A program made the position numbers and the translations under genes. The notes beneath the pieces are model-generated. The model saw nothing but the letters and a program-made list of their open reading frames with translations, had not been told where the DNA came from and did not search any database. A DNA stretch of 64,000 nt from Mycolicibacterium madagascariense. GTDB taxonomy: Bacteria; Actinomycetota; Actinomycetes; Mycobacteriales; Mycobacteriaceae. Below are positions 1 through 16,079 of this stretch, piece after piece. The stretch is taken from contig NZ_AP022610.1 of assembly GCF_010729665.1 (NCBI RefSeq), positions 5,394,001 through 5,458,000 on the forward strand. The letters run 5' to 3'. Each line of letters opens with the position of its first letter. Positions within the stretch are counted from its first letter, which is position 1.

Positions 1-616
1 CGACGGCCAGACCGTCGAGTTGGAGTTCGCTCGCCCCGGCCCCGGCGGCGCGCCCGTGCCCGCGGGGCGGCTGGTCCCCTATGACATCGGCCCGATCCCG
101 TCGTGGCGCAACCTGCGGTTCGACCGCTCGCTGATGCCTGCCGACGCCTCCGCCGTCCGCATCGTCGCCGAGGACCTGTCGCTGACCCCCGGCGACTGGC
201 TTGCCGTCACGCCGCCGCGCGTGCCCGAGGTCAAGACCGTGCAGCAGTACCTCGGCACCACCCAGCCCGTGCTCATGGACTGGGCGGTCGGGCTGGCGTT
301 CCCGTGCCAGCAGCCGATGCTGCATGCCGACGGTGTCACCGAAGTGCCGAAGTTCCGCATCACCCCGGACTACAACGCCAAGCGCAAGGACACCGACACC
401 TGGCAGGACGGCCTCAACGGCGGTCTGCTCGGCATCACCGATCTGCTGCTGCGGCAGAACCTCATGTCGACGTACCTGTCGCATGACTGGGGCCGCGACT
501 GGGGCTCGCTGCGTAGGTTCGACACCATCGTCGACGCGCAGCCCGCCACCCTCGACCTGGGCAAGGCGACGCACAGCGGGCTGTACTCGCCGGGGAAGAT
601 CCGCATCAAGCCGTAA
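1..616 (+). CDS. embB: Arabinosyltransferase Emb, C-terminal part (probably EmbB)
   Basis: This is the last ~204 codons of a gene whose start lies left of the window; the frame is open from base 2. The protein transfers arabinofuranose from decaprenyl-phosphoryl-arabinose onto cell wall arabinan, and the visible part is the periplasmic carbohydrate-binding C-terminal region. Recognisable blocks are RLVPYDIGPIPSWRNLRFDR near the start and YLSHDWGRDWGSLRRF and YSPGKIRIKP at the end, typical of Emb proteins. embB rather than embA or embC is inferred from position: in mycobacteria embB closes the embCAB cluster and the accD4-pks13-fadD32 genes lie downstream. No downstream Emb gene follows here, which fits embB. 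Confidence 0.85.
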   Translation, partial: DGQTVELEFARPGPGGAPVPAGRLVPYDIGPIPSWRNLRFDRSLMPADASAVRIVAEDLSLTPGDWLAVTPPRVPEVKTVQQYLGTTQPVLMDWAVGLAFPCQQPMLHADGVTEVPKFRITPDYNAKRKDTDTWQDGLNGGLLGITDLLLRQNLMSTYLSHDWGRDWGSLRRFDTIVDAQPATLDLGKATHSGLYSPGKIRIKP

Positions 617-653
617 TTTATTGGCGGACATGCTGATTCGCGCGGGCTTCATG

Positions 654-2894
654 TCAGAACGGTGGCGGGTCTGAGTCATGTTGCATGGCCTCGTATTCGG
701 CGTTCGGAGCGGTGGGCTGGTCGGTGTCGAGGGCTTCTTGGTTGGCTTCGCGTTCGGTGAGGGCGCGGTGGCGTCGCTGGTGTCTGCGGGTGGCGCGTCG
801 GGTGGGCATCTTGAGTTCGTTGGCGTGTTGTGGTGGTGGCGGGTGGGCGGTGATGGGTGCGGTGGGTGCGCACAGGTGGGGGAAGTCGGTGTGGCTGCCG
901 GGGCGGGTGGTGTGGGTGCGTCCGTCCGGGGTGGTCCAGATGACGGTGCCGTCGGGGAGCTGTCGGTCGTGCCAGCCGTTCCAGAAGGTTTTGAGCAAAT
1001 GATGTTCACGGCAGAGGCATTTCAGGTTCGAGGCAGCCGTCGGCCCGTAGGGGTAGGGGATGGTGTGGTCGATGTCGGTAGTGCTGGCTGGTTTGGTGCA
1101 GCCGGGGTAGCGGCACGTTTGGTCGCGGCAGCGGATGAAGTCGACGAGTGTGGGTGAGGGGCGGTAGTGCGGTTCGGGGGGTGCTTGGCCGGGGTGCACG
1201 ATGACCGAGATCGTGGCTCCGGTGGCGGCGCGGCGCGCAATGGCTCCGGGCAGCACGGTGCCGCTGAGGTTGGCGCCGTTGAGGAGGGTGGCGGTGGACA
1301 GACTGCTGAGGTGTTCGGGGTGGGGTCGAGGGTGGAACAGTTCGGCCCAGGTGAGTTGGGTGAGGGGTTTGTCGTAGAGCGGGGGCGATACCCCGTCGAG
1401 GCCGGCACATTCCTGTTCGGGGGTGATGAACGGGATGGGGGCGCGTGGGGCGAGCTCGGTGACGGTGGTGGGGTTGGGGATTGTGGGTTCGGTTGCGGCG
1501 GCGGTGTTGTTGGTTTCCGCGGCGGTGGCGTTGGCTGCGTCGGTTGCGGCGTCCCCGTCGAGGTCGTGGATGCCTGCTACTCCGTCGAGGTCGTCGGTGG
1601 TGTCGTCGACCGTGGTGTCGTCGATCACGACGTCGTCCACGGTGGTGTTGGCGACGGCGTCCGTGTCGGTGACGCCTTCCGTGGCGGTGAGCTCGGCGCC
1701 GGTGTCATCGTCGCCCTCGTCGGCTGATTCTGCGGTGGGACGGTCCGCGAGGATGGACAGGTCTTCGACCGCTGAGCCCGATTCCGTTGGCGAAAGCTCA
1801 GTTTCGGCGTCGACCGCGGCGTCGGCGTCCTGATCAGTGGGTGCGTTGATCCTCCACTCGGCGTCGACGTCCGCGGGGGCGATCTCGACTACCGACTCCG
1901 GTTCAATCGGTGCACTGTCGGCGGCGTCGGTGGCGTCCTCGGGCTCGACCTCGGCCTGGGGCACGTCGTGGGTCTCGTCCTCGGGTTCGGGCTCGGCCCC
2001 GATGCCGGGGTCCGCCAATGCATCACCGCGGGGCCCAACGACTGGTGGCACCACCGGCGGGAGATCAGAGGAGGACCCGTCTCCGGTGATGGTGTCGGGG
2101 TGGGCGATGAGGTGGATGACGACCCCGGTCGACGGTGGGCGCAGGAACGCCTCGCAGTCGGGGCGTTCGCACAAGCACGCCAGGCGGTCCTGGCCGTAGG
2201 ACAGCGCCCCGATGGCTTCGGACCGCAGTTGGTCCTTGGTGCGCGGATCGTGCGGGCACACGGTGTCGGCCAGGGCGTCCAGGCGGGTGGTGAAGGCGGC
2301 GCCGTCGGTGGCGAACAGGCTGGCATAGAGCTGGGCGATGCCGGTCTCGTCGTCGATGGTGACGTCCACCCGGCGGCCCTGCGCGCGCGTCTGGGTGCGG
2401 TGCACCGCCGCGGGGTCCAGGCGCCAGATCTCGGCGTCGATGGCCTTCTGCGCCCGGTAGAGCGAGGTGGGGTAGTCGGTGCCGGTGAACCGTGCACTCA
2501 GGGCGATGTCCAGGGCCTCCCAGACGGCGGGGTCGATGACCGCCGAGGCGCGGGTGGTGATCAGCCGCACGATCGGATAGCTCAGGCGTCCGTCGGTGAA
2601 CAGGGCCTCCAGGCGGGGGAAGCGTTCGCGCGGGGCCAGGGCGACGAGCAGGGTGGCCGACACCGAGCGGGTGGTGAGGCGTTGGGCGGCGCCGATGTGG
2701 GCGCACACCGCGCTCCAGTTGTCGATGCACCATTGGTCACGATCAACCGATCCGTCGGCGGACATGGCGGCCTCAAGCATGGTCCGCATGGCGTGCAGGC
2801 GGTGCGCGCAGGCGGCGTTCTCCACCCGGGTCCACAGTTCGACGGCGACCGGTCCCTGCGCGCACAGCGCCGTGGTCACCAAGTCGTCGAACAC
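654..2894 (-). CDS. 13E12 repeat family protein: DUF222 plus HNH endonuclease
   Basis: About 746 residues. The N-terminal ~290 residues look like DUF222 and the C-terminal part (about 589-650) is an HNH nuclease domain with CRYPGC, DIDHTIPYPYGP, a CLCREHH block and WTTPDGRTHTTRPG. This is the architecture of mycobacterial 13E12 (REP13E12) proteins; the cellular role is not established. Between the domains lies an acidic, Asp/Glu/Ala/Thr-rich insertion of about 200 residues that is not usual for the family. The GTG at 2894 is chosen because it gives a VFDDL start typical of these proteins, lies inside a perfect LexA box, and has TAGACT seven bases upstream, as in leaderless mycobacterial genes. 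A longer frame to 2957 is possible. Confidence 0.8.
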   Translation of the reverse strand: MFDDLVTTALCAQGPVAVELWTRVENAACAHRLHAMRTMLEAAMSADGSVDRDQWCIDNWSAVCAHIGAAQRLTTRSVSATLLVALAPRERFPRLEALFTDGRLSYPIVRLITTRASAVIDPAVWEALDIALSARFTGTDYPTSLYRAQKAIDAEIWRLDPAAVHRTQTRAQGRRVDVTIDDETGIAQLYASLFATDGAAFTTRLDALADTVCPHDPRTKDQLRSEAIGALSYGQDRLACLCERPDCEAFLRPPSTGVVIHLIAHPDTITGDGSSSDLPPVVPPVVGPRGDALADPGIGAEPEPEDETHDVPQAEVEPEDATDAADSAPIEPESVVEIAPADVDAEWRINAPTDQDADAAVDAETELSPTESGSAVEDLSILADRPTAESADEGDDDTGAELTATEGVTDTDAVANTTVDDVVIDDTTVDDTTDDLDGVAGIHDLDGDAATDAANATAAETNNTAAATEPTIPNPTTVTELAPRAPIPFITPEQECAGLDGVSPPLYDKPLTQLTWAELFHPRPHPEHLSSLSTATLLNGANLSGTVLPGAIARRAATGATISVIVHPGQAPPEPHYRPSPTLVDFIRCRDQTCRYPGCTKPASTTDIDHTIPYPYGPTAASNLKCLCREHHLLKTFWNGWHDRQLPDGTVIWTTPDGRTHTTRPGSHTDFPHLCAPTAPITAHPPPPQHANELKMPTRRATRRHQRRHRALTEREANQEALDTDQPTAPNAEYEAMQHDSDPPPF

Positions 2895-2902
2895 GTGTTC
2901 GA
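2887..2902. promoter_or_regulatory. LexA (SOS) box over the start of the 13E12 gene
   Basis: The sequence TCGAACACGTGTTCGA is a perfect 16-base palindrome and matches the mycobacterial SOS consensus TCGAAC-N4-GTTCGA at every fixed position. It contains the GTG start codon of the 13E12 gene and abuts a TAGACT -10-like hexamer (2902-2907, minus strand). A bound repressor would cover the transcription and translation start. LexA control of 13E12 genes is known from M. tuberculosis; its operation here is inference. Confidence 0.88.
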
Positions 2903-2953
2903 GTCTATGGCGTCCCGTCGACCCCCGACAGCACCAATCCCCGCACCTGTGGA

Positions 2954-3125
2954 TCAATCACCGCCTGGGGACAACCCGGGCCACCGCGTCCGAAAACGTC
3001 AGTGCCGCATGTTAGGCCGCACCGGGCGCAACAGAGCCAGGTCCACGAAGCAATCGAGGGTGACCCGGTGTATCAAGCACCGCCTCGGGACAACCCCGAC
3101 CACCACAACCGAAAACGTCGGTGCC
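2954..3125. repeat. Pair of ~53-bp imperfect direct repeats
   Basis: Bases 2954-3006 and 3073-3125 align over 53 positions without gaps and differ at about eight, with a period of 119. Shared cores are CACCGCCT, GGGACAACC and CCGAAAACGTC. They fill the space between the start of the 13E12 gene and the end of accD4, where no gene is seen. A TGTGGATCA (one mismatch from a DnaA box) precedes the first copy at 2948. A degenerate relative lies at 41054-41078. They may belong to the repeat surrounding 13E12 genes; function unknown. Confidence 0.7.
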
Positions 3126-3162
3126 CCAAGCCAAGCCGCGCACGCAGCCCAAAACCCAAGGG

Positions 3163-4737
3163 CTAGATGGGGATCAGGCCGTGCTTGCGCGCCACGCGCT
3201 GAATCTGCTTGTCCCGCAACAGCCGCATCGCGCTGCGCAGGTGCAGCCGAGTCTGGTGCGGCTCGATGACGGCGTCGACGTAGCCACGCTCGGCGGCGAT
3301 GTAGGGCGTCGCCAGATTGAGGTTGTAGCCCTCGATGAAGTCGGCCTTGATCTTCTGCACCTCGGGCGCCGTTGGATCGGGGAACCGCTTGACCAGCAGC
3401 TGGGCCGCGCCGTCGGCGCCGATGACCGCGATGCGCGCGGTGGGCCAGACGAAGTTCATGTCGGCCGTCAACTGCTTGCTGCCCATCACCGCGTAGGCGC
3501 CGCCGTAGGACTTGCGGATGGTGATGGTCACCTTGGGCACGTCGGCCTCGACGACGGAGTACAGGAATCGCCCGCCGCGCTTGATGATTCCGGCCTTCTC
3601 CTGCTGCACACCCGGCATGAAGCCCGGGGTGTCGACGACGAACACCAGCGGGATGTTGAAGGAGTCGTTGAAACGGACGAAGCGAGCCGCCTTGTCCGAC
3701 TCCTCGTTGTCGATCGCTCCCGCGTTGTACATCGGCTGGTTGGCAATCACCGCCACCGGGTGACCGTCGACGCGGGCATACCCGGTGATGATTGCCGGGC
3801 CCGCTTGCGAGGCCACCTCGAAGAAGTCGCCGTCGTCGAAGATCCTCAGCAGGATCTCGTTCATGTCGTAGCCGGTGTTGTCGGCGTCCGGCACGATCGT
3901 GTCGAGCTCCAGATCGTGCGGGGTCACCTCGGGCTCGAGGCCGGGGTTGACGATCGGCGGCGAGTCGAAGGTGTTGGGAGGCAAGAACTCCAGGTAGTCG
4001 CGGACGTACTGGAAGGCCGCCTTCTCGCTCTCGACGACCTGGTGGATGTTGCCGTACTTCGCCTGGTAGTCGGCACCGCCCAGCTCGTCCAGCGAGACGT
4101 CTTCACCGGTGACGTCCTTGATCACGTCCGGCCCGGTGACGAACATGTAGCCCTGATCGCGGACCGCGACCACCAGGTCGGTCTGGATCGGCGAGTAGAC
4201 CGCACCGCCCGCGCACTTGCCGAGGATGATCGAGATCTGCGGCACCAGACCGGACAGCAGCTCGTGCCGGCGCCCCAGCTCGGCGTACCACGCCAGCGAC
4301 GTCGCCGCGTCCTGGATGCGCGCGCCGCCGGAGTCGTTGATGCCGATGATGGGGCAACCCACCATCGCGACCCACTCCATCAAGCGGGCAACCTTGCGGC
4401 CGAACATCTCGCCGACCGTGCCCTGGAACACCGTCTGGTCGTGGCTGAACACCCCGACCGGACGTCCGTTGATGGTGCCGTGGCCGGTGACGACGCCGTC
4501 GCCGAACAGCGCGGAGGGGTCACCGGGCGTCTTCGCCAGCGCGCCGATCTCGAAGAAGCTGCCCGGGTCGATGAGCGCATCGATCCGCGCACGGGCACTG
4601 GGGATGCCCTTCTTGGCCCGTTTGGCAGCCGCCTTCTCACCACCCGGCTCCTTGGCGAGCTCGAGCTTTTCGCGGAGTTCGGCGAGCTTCTCGGCGGTGG
4701 TGCGGGCCCGGACGGGTTCGACGGCTTCTGCGGTCAC
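3163..4737 (-). CDS. accD4: Acyl-CoA carboxylase beta subunit AccD4
   Basis: 524 residues, the full length of biotin-dependent acyl-CoA carboxylase beta (carboxyltransferase) subunits. AccD4, with AccA3 and AccE5, carboxylates the C24-C26 acyl-CoA that becomes the alpha branch of mycolic acids. Both crotonase-like halves are present: [20 protein letters not shown] and [13 protein letters not shown] in the N half; [29 protein letters not shown] and [14 protein letters not shown] in the C half. The start is GTG four bases after the pks13 stop, with AAGGAG inside the end of pks13. The accD4-pks13-fadD32 clustering is diagnostic of the mycolate condensation system. Confidence 0.95.
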   Translation of the reverse strand: MTAEAVEPVRARTTAEKLAELREKLELAKEPGGEKAAAKRAKKGIPSARARIDALIDPGSFFEIGALAKTPGDPSALFGDGVVTGHGTINGRPVGVFSHDQTVFQGTVGEMFGRKVARLMEWVAMVGCPIIGINDSGGARIQDAATSLAWYAELGRRHELLSGLVPQISIILGKCAGGAVYSPIQTDLVVAVRDQGYMFVTGPDVIKDVTGEDVSLDELGGADYQAKYGNIHQVVESEKAAFQYVRDYLEFLPPNTFDSPPIVNPGLEPEVTPHDLELDTIVPDADNTGYDMNEILLRIFDDGDFFEVASQAGPAIITGYARVDGHPVAVIANQPMYNAGAIDNEESDKAARFVRFNDSFNIPLVFVVDTPGFMPGVQQEKAGIIKRGGRFLYSVVEADVPKVTITIRKSYGGAYAVMGSKQLTADMNFVWPTARIAVIGADGAAQLLVKRFPDPTAPEVQKIKADFIEGYNLNLATPYIAAERGYVDAVIEPHQTRLHLRSAMRLLRDKQIQRVARKHGLIPI

Positions 4738-4741
4738 CTGG

Positions 4742-10081
<5,340 letters not shown>

Positions 10082-10145
10082 CTTCAGGTCCTATGTTCAT
10101 CGCGCGAGCGAGTCGGCCACCGCGTGACTCCCCGTGACGACGGGC

Positions 10146-12035
10146 TCAGTCCGTCTGGTCGGGGAAGTCGCTGGTCGTCTTTCCACTCCGCAGATTGCCG
10201 TTGAGGTAACCGGTGCGGCAGGCCCGGCGACCGATCTTTCCGCTGGAGGTGCGCGGAATCGCGCCCGCCGGGGTCAGCAGGACGTCACGCACCGTGACGC
10301 CGTGGCGCACCGCGATCGCGGCGCGGATCTCGTCCGCGACCGGCTCGAGGTCCATCTTGTTGGCGCCCGGCGCGCGCTCGGCGACGATCACCAACTGCTC
10401 TGAGGTGTCCTCGGGATCGCGCTTGAGCCCGGCGTGGGCATTCTCGAAGACCTCTGCGGGCAGCTGGTTGGCGGGCACCGAGAACGCCGCGACGAAACCG
10501 GTGCGCAGAGCCTTGCTCGCCTCCTGTGCGGAGTACTCCAGATCCTGCGGGTAGTGGTTGCGGCCGTCGATGATGACGAGGTCCTTCACGCGGCCGGTGA
10601 TGTAGAGGTCGCCGTCGTAGAAGGCGCCGTAGTCCCCGGTGCTCACCCAGGTCGCGTCCTCGGGCGCGCCCTCGGCGTGCGACGACTCGATCCTGGACTT
10701 GAGGAGGTTCTGGAACGTGGCGACGGTCTCCGCCGGCTTGCCCCAGTAGCCCGTGCCCATGTTCTGGCCGCTGATCCAGATCTCGCCGATCTGGCCGTCG
10801 GGCAGCTCGGTGGCGGTGTCCGCGTCGACGATCACGGCCCACTCGGCGACGCCGACCTTGCCTGCGGACGCCTGCGCGACGGCCGACGGCGCGTCGTGGG
10901 CGACCTCGACGAAGCGATGGTTGTTGAGCTGCTCGCGGTCGACGTGCACGATCTTCGGCGGCTCGTCGGCGGGCGTCGTCGACACGAACAGCGTGGCCTC
11001 GGCGAGTCCGTAGGACGGCTTGAGCGCCTTGGGATCGAAGCCGTACGGGCCGAACGCGTCGTTGAAGCGTCGCACCGTCGCGGCGGAGATCGGCTCGCTG
11101 CCGTTGAGCACCGCCCGGATGTTGGACAGGTCCAGCGGCGGCTCGCCGTCCTTGGGCACCCCGCGCGCGGCGGCGTGGTCGAACGCGAAGTTCGGCGCCA
11201 CCGAGATCACCATGCCGGTGTCGTCGGGCTTGCGCGCCATCTCGCGGATCCACCGCCCGGGCCGGCGCACGAACGCGGCGGGGGTCATGAACGTGATGTA
11301 GTGCCCGACCACCGGCGAGATCATTGCCGTGATCAGACCCATGTCGTGAAAGAACGGCAGCCAGGTTACGCCGCGGTCGCCCTCGTCGCCGCCGATGCCC
11401 TCGATCACCTGGACGATGTTGGTCGCCAGGTTGAGGTGGGTGATCTGGACGCCGGTGGGGATGCGCGTGGAGCCCGACGTGTACTGCAGGTAGGCGATCG
11501 TGTCGGGGGTGACCTCCGGCTGCTCCCACGTCGCGCCGACGTCGGTGGGCACCGCGTCCACGGCGATCACGCGGGGGCGCTCCTTGGCGGGCCTGGTGCG
11601 GAAGAACTTGCGCACGCCCTCCGCGGAGTCGGTGGTCGTCAGGATGGCAGTCGGCTGGCAGTCGTCGAGGACGGCGTGCAACCGGCCGACGTGACCCGGC
11701 TCGGAGGGGTCGAACAGCGGGACGGCGATGCGGCCCGCGTACAGCGCGCCGAAGAAGCCGACGAGGTAGTCCAGGTTCTGAGGGCAGAGGATCGCGACGC
11801 GGTCACCGGGCTGGGTGACCTGCTGCAGCCGCGCGCCCACCGCCTTGTTGCGGGCGCTGAAGTCGCGCCAGTTCAGGTTGCGGGCGACGCCTTCGCGCTC
11901 GGTCGAGAAGTCGATGAACTGATACGCCGTCTTGTCGCCGCGGATCTTGGCCCACTTCTCGACGTGTTTGACGAGGTTGCCGTTGTCGGGAAACCGGACG
12001 AGGCCGTCCTTCAAGAACGGATTGTGGAATCCCAT
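10146..12035 (-). CDS. fadD32: Long-chain fatty acyl-AMP ligase FadD32
   Basis: 629 residues. It activates the meromycolic acid as acyl-AMP and loads it onto the N-terminal ACP of Pks13. Adenylate-forming motifs are visible: [20 protein letters not shown] (P-loop-like motif), [54 protein letters not shown] and the C-terminal [18 protein letters not shown] with the catalytic Lys. The start [12 protein letters not shown] is chosen over a longer frame because AGGAG sits seven bases upstream of ATG and the N terminus matches FadD32. It precedes pks13 by about 64 bases in the same direction, forming the operon fadD32-pks13-accD4. Confidence 0.96.
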   Translation of the reverse strand: MGFHNPFLKDGLVRFPDNGNLVKHVEKWAKIRGDKTAYQFIDFSTEREGVARNLNWRDFSARNKAVGARLQQVTQPGDRVAILCPQNLDYLVGFFGALYAGRIAVPLFDPSEPGHVGRLHAVLDDCQPTAILTTTDSAEGVRKFFRTRPAKERPRVIAVDAVPTDVGATWEQPEVTPDTIAYLQYTSGSTRIPTGVQITHLNLATNIVQVIEGIGGDEGDRGVTWLPFFHDMGLITAMISPVVGHYITFMTPAAFVRRPGRWIREMARKPDDTGMVISVAPNFAFDHAAARGVPKDGEPPLDLSNIRAVLNGSEPISAATVRRFNDAFGPYGFDPKALKPSYGLAEATLFVSTTPADEPPKIVHVDREQLNNHRFVEVAHDAPSAVAQASAGKVGVAEWAVIVDADTATELPDGQIGEIWISGQNMGTGYWGKPAETVATFQNLLKSRIESSHAEGAPEDATWVSTGDYGAFYDGDLYITGRVKDLVIIDGRNHYPQDLEYSAQEASKALRTGFVAAFSVPANQLPAEVFENAHAGLKRDPEDTSEQLVIVAERAPGANKMDLEPVADEIRAAIAVRHGVTVRDVLLTPAGAIPRTSSGKIGRRACRTGYLNGNLRSGKTTSDFPDQTD

Positions 12036-12092
12036 GTCACTCTCCTGTCGAAGCCGATCCCGCCGCGAAATCGGGCGAGGCCAAACCTCAAG

Positions 12093-12098
12093 ATCGTA
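12093..12098 (-). promoter_or_regulatory. Probable -10 element of the fadD32-pks13-accD4 operon
   Basis: On the minus strand the hexamer TACGAT matches the mycobacterial SigA -10 TANNNT and would place transcription start near 12086, giving a 5' leader of about 50 bases that includes the AGGAG of fadD32. No clear -35 hexamer is seen. The 12099-12224 stretch also contains an AT-rich run near 12165-12192 and no gene. Confidence 0.4.
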
Positions 12099-12224
12099 CC
12101 GGGGCCGCGGTCGGTAACCGCTCGACCTGCTGTCTGACACCCCGCCGTGTTTCTCGGGCGAGCGTTCTACTTCTTACGTTTCTCTTAATGTTAGGGGACG
12201 GCCCAGCGCAGGCCAAATCACGAT

Positions 12225-13241
12225 TCAACTGTGTTTCGGATGCGGTGCGTTCTCGATGAGGCCCTGGGCCCACGACTCGGTCCACTGCGTCGCGGTCTTC
12301 CCGTCCAGCACCCAGAACTCCGGGGTGTTGTACAGCGCGTGCACCGGCTGGCCGGCACCCCCGCTGAGGGTCTCTAGGGTCTTGGGCAGGTTGACGATCG
12401 AGAAGGCGCCCTCCGGCGCCGAGCAGATCAGGTCACCCGGCCCGCAGATCTGATTGGTCCGGTCGTTCAGCGTGCCGAAGCCACCCGGGCGCGGACCCGT
12501 CATCGCCAACCCCAGCGCCGACAGCGTCGGCACCTCGTGCAGCGTGATCTCGGCGCCCTGCCCGTCGGGGTTCGGGCCGATGTCCTGGCCGACGCCGATC
12601 TGTCTGCGACCGTCGGCGATCAGCGTCACCCCGAGCACCAGGTCCGCGTCGACGGGCCCGCGGCCGTTGCCGATGTCGCTCGCGATGTCCCCGGCGATCA
12701 CCGCGCCCTGGGAGAACCCCACGATCACGTAGCTCGTCAGCGGGCAGCGGGCGTTCATGTCCTTCAGCGCCTGCACCGCGGCCTTGGTGCCCTCGGCCCG
12801 GCTGTCGTTGTAGGACATCTGGTTGTCGGCGGCGAACGGATTGTGGAACTGCGCGGTGTACGGAACGGTGTACTCGGCCAGCCGGTCCTGACCGAACGCC
12901 TGGCGCAGCGGGTTCGTGACGTTCAGCAGCAACGCCAGCGGAAACTGCGTCGGGTTGGTGGGATCCAGCTGCGGCGAGGACTCCCACGTGCCGGGGATCG
13001 ACAGCAACATCACGTCCGCGCAGCTGGCGTCCTGCGACTCCGGCCGCGGCTTGGTGGTGCCCGGCGTGGTGATGCCGGTCGACGGCTGTGCCGTCGGGGG
13101 CGTCGCGGTCGGCGGTGACGGCTCGGGCGCCCTCAGCAGGATCCAGATTCCCACGGCGACGAGCCCGACGAGCACCGCGACGGCACCGGCGGCGGTGAGG
13201 GCGAGGACGCGGTGGCGCTTGCGCCGGCGAGTGTTGGCCAT
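12225..13241 (-). CDS. Membrane-anchored cutinase-like lipase/thioesterase (Rv3802c type, Culp6)
   Basis: 338 residues. A basic N terminus and one membrane segment (about 14-36) are followed by a Pro/Thr-rich linker and a cutinase alpha/beta hydrolase domain with the nucleophile in [12 protein letters not shown] (Ser near 177). In M. tuberculosis the equivalent Rv3802c is an envelope phospholipase A/thioesterase needed for growth and linked to mycolate metabolism. It lies just upstream of fadD32 in the same direction, as in other mycobacteria. The gap of 190 bases to fadD32 contains that operon's own promoter. Substrate in this species is inferred from the family. Confidence 0.88.
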   Translation of the reverse strand: MANTRRRKRHRVLALTAAGAVAVLVGLVAVGIWILLRAPEPSPPTATPPTAQPSTGITTPGTTKPRPESQDASCADVMLLSIPGTWESSPQLDPTNPTQFPLALLLNVTNPLRQAFGQDRLAEYTVPYTAQFHNPFAADNQMSYNDSRAEGTKAAVQALKDMNARCPLTSYVIVGFSQGAVIAGDIASDIGNGRGPVDADLVLGVTLIADGRRQIGVGQDIGPNPDGQGAEITLHEVPTLSALGLAMTGPRPGGFGTLNDRTNQICGPGDLICSAPEGAFSIVNLPKTLETLSGGAGQPVHALYNTPEFWVLDGKTATQWTESWAQGLIENAPHPKHS

Positions 13242-13264
13242 GGCGTGGGGTGGTCTCCTACTCG

Positions 13265-13747
13265 CTAACAGAGGGTGGCGGTCGCGATGCGAATGTAGTC
13301 GGCGGTCGCGGCGTTCACCTGACCGGCGGGGGGCGCGTCGGCTCCCGAGCGGGGTACCTCGGCAACGGGAGCGGCGTCGGCGTCCCTGACGTCACCGCGC
13401 ACCATCGGCAACACGAAGTCCCACACCGCCTGGTCGCTCTGGTGGGCCGCCCGCGCCTGACAGACGTAGGAGCCGATGCTCAACGCCGACAGCTCGCTCG
13501 ACGGTCGGACGCCGGCCTGACCGAGCGCATCGAGGTAGGCCCGCTGCGCGGGAGTCACCACCATCTCGGGTTCCTGGCCCGGCGGGGGCGCCGGCGGCTG
13601 CGCGAAACTCGGCGCGCTGCTGCCGGGTGCCGACGACTCCGAAGGCGGCATGCCGATCGTTGCCATGACGCCGTCGCCGACGCCGCACCCGCTGGCCATC
13701 AACGCCGCACAGGCCACCGCGGCGCTTGCCGTCCGAGGTCCGCCCAC
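13265..13747 (-). CDS. DUF732-like secreted lipoprotein
   Basis: 160 residues. The start is GTG at 13747, seven bases after GGAGG, which gives a short signal peptide ending in a lipobox-like ASGC. A Pro/Ser-rich linker follows, then a helical DUF732-type domain from about residue 60 with two conserved Cys (YVCQARAAH and the C-terminal TATLC) and the [11 protein letters not shown] ending typical of DUF732. Such small exported mycobacterial proteins have no settled function, although some relatives have been discussed as haem-binding. A longer frame to 13849 would overlap the upstream MPT51-like gene and lacks a ribosome binding site, so it is not preferred. Confidence 0.75.
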   Translation of the reverse strand: MGGPRTASAAVACAALMASGCGVGDGVMATIGMPPSESSAPGSSAPSFAQPPAPPPGQEPEMVVTPAQRAYLDALGQAGVRPSSELSALSIGSYVCQARAAHQSDQAVWDFVLPMVRGDVRDADAAPVAEVPRSGADAPPAGQVNAATADYIRIATATLC

Positions 13748-13823
13748 ATGCACGCCTCCAACGTACCGGCTGGTCCGGGCAGCCCCCGGCAACCGTTTGC
13801 TGTACCTGCGCAGCGGCGTACGT

Positions 13824-14705
13824 CTACCTGATCGCGGCGACGAGGTCACTCGACATCGTGCCGAGTTCCGGGCCCCAGCTACCCCAGTCGTGTTGCCCGC
13901 CGGTGGGGAAGTCGAAGTGTCCGTTGTGGCCGCCGACGTGGCGGTACTCCTGGTAGAAGAAGCGGTTGGTGCCCGCCGCCTGGTCGCAGAAGCCGATCAT
14001 CGCCGGCGGGTCGGTGCAGTCCGTCGCGGCCGGGCTGTACACCCAGACCCGGGTGTTGTTGTCGGCCAACAGTTGCGCGTGCACGTTGGGCGAATGCCAC
14101 TTCCATCGCCCGAGCTGCGGCAGCCCCCACATGTTGCGGATGTCGACGCCACCGTACTGGGCCAGGCCCGCGGTGATCGCGCCGTCGACGCCGGTCCGCT
14201 CCGGCGCGAGGAAGCCCGACATCGATCCGGCGTAGCGGAACCGGTCGGGGTGGAACGTCGCGAGCGCCATCGCGCCGTACCCGCCCTGCGCGGCGCCGAC
14301 CACACCGTGACCGTTGGGGGCCAGGCCCTTGTTCGCGGCCAGCCAGTCGGGCAGCTCCTGGGACAGGAACGTGTCCCACTGCCTGCTGCCGTCCTGCTCC
14401 CAGTCGGTGTACATGCTCCACGCGCCGCCCGCGGGGGCCGCCACCGAGATGCCCTTGCCCGCCAGGGTGCTCATCGCGTTGCCCGCGGTGACCCAGTTGC
14501 TGACGTCGGGCGCGGCGTCGAAGGCGTCGAGCAGGAAGACCGCATGCGGCCCGCCGCCCTGGAACGCCACCGGGATGTCGCGGCCCATCGCCGCCGACGG
14601 GACCATCAGGTACTCGACGGCCGCGGCGCGGGCGGGGGCGTGGGGACCGGCCAGCCACATGCCGACGGCCAACACGAGCGCGCACGTCGTCCGGAACAGC
14701 CTCAT
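13824..14705 (-). CDS. fbpD: MPT51/FbpD-type antigen 85 paralogue without catalytic Ser
   Basis: 293 residues with a signal peptide (MRLFRTTCALVLAVGMWLAG then APARA). The body is an antigen 85 alpha/beta hydrolase: [45 protein letters not shown] and VGGHNGHFDFPTGG. At the nucleophile elbow the sequence is GAAQGGYGA, where true mycolyltransferases have GLSM-type motifs with the catalytic Ser. MPT51 of M. tuberculosis has the same change and is considered non-enzymatic, with a proposed matrix-binding role. The ATG at 14705 is chosen for its signal peptide and a GAGGG just upstream; MGDEG five codons earlier is an alternative. Confidence 0.9.
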   Translation of the reverse strand: MRLFRTTCALVLAVGMWLAGPHAPARAAAVEYLMVPSAAMGRDIPVAFQGGGPHAVFLLDAFDAAPDVSNWVTAGNAMSTLAGKGISVAAPAGGAWSMYTDWEQDGSRQWDTFLSQELPDWLAANKGLAPNGHGVVGAAQGGYGAMALATFHPDRFRYAGSMSGFLAPERTGVDGAITAGLAQYGGVDIRNMWGLPQLGRWKWHSPNVHAQLLADNNTRVWVYSPAATDCTDPPAMIGFCDQAAGTNRFFYQEYRHVGGHNGHFDFPTGGQHDWGSWGPELGTMSSDLVAAIR

Positions 14706-14805
14706 ACCCTCGTCACCCATCTGTCGATCGACTCGAAGGACGTCGCCGACGTCGCTCGAGACGTAGTGAATCACACCGCGGCGAGCGGCCGCGCCGGAAA
14801 CGAAG

Positions 14806-14839
14806 GACGGCGGCGACCCCTGAGAGGATCGCCGCCGTC
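14806..14839 (-). terminator. Rho-independent-type terminator after the antigen 85 gene
   Basis: GACGGCGGCGA (14806-14816) and TCGCCGCCGTC (14829-14839) form a perfect 11-bp stem with a 12-base loop, about 40 bases beyond the stop of the leftward gene at 14879. On the minus strand the stem is followed by CTTCGTTTCC, a weak T-rich tail. Confidence 0.7.
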
Positions 14840-14878
14840 TGTCGTTCGAGTTTTGCTACGCCATTCCTAGGCCATTGC

Positions 14879-15919
<1,041 letters not shown>

Positions 15920-16079
15920 TCAACCACACGCTGGAGCAAACTTTCTCTCCCGCGGGTGTCCAAGCTGGTCACCGACTCGGCATTGAGTAGGCGTTCGCCG
16001 AACTGCGTATCGCCGCAACGTGGCCCAACCGTTACCAAAGCAGAAGAACCGGTCGCCCGACAAATCGGGGCGGGCACCG

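Noticed and set aside
1300..2050. Possible frameshift or assembly error in the 13E12 gene because of its long acidic middle
   Set aside because: The frame is open throughout, the flanking domains are in the same frame, and codon third positions stay GC-rich.
10434..12137. 567-codon plus-strand frame over fadD32
   Set aside because: Mirrors the codon structure of fadD32 and has no recognisable fold or start site.
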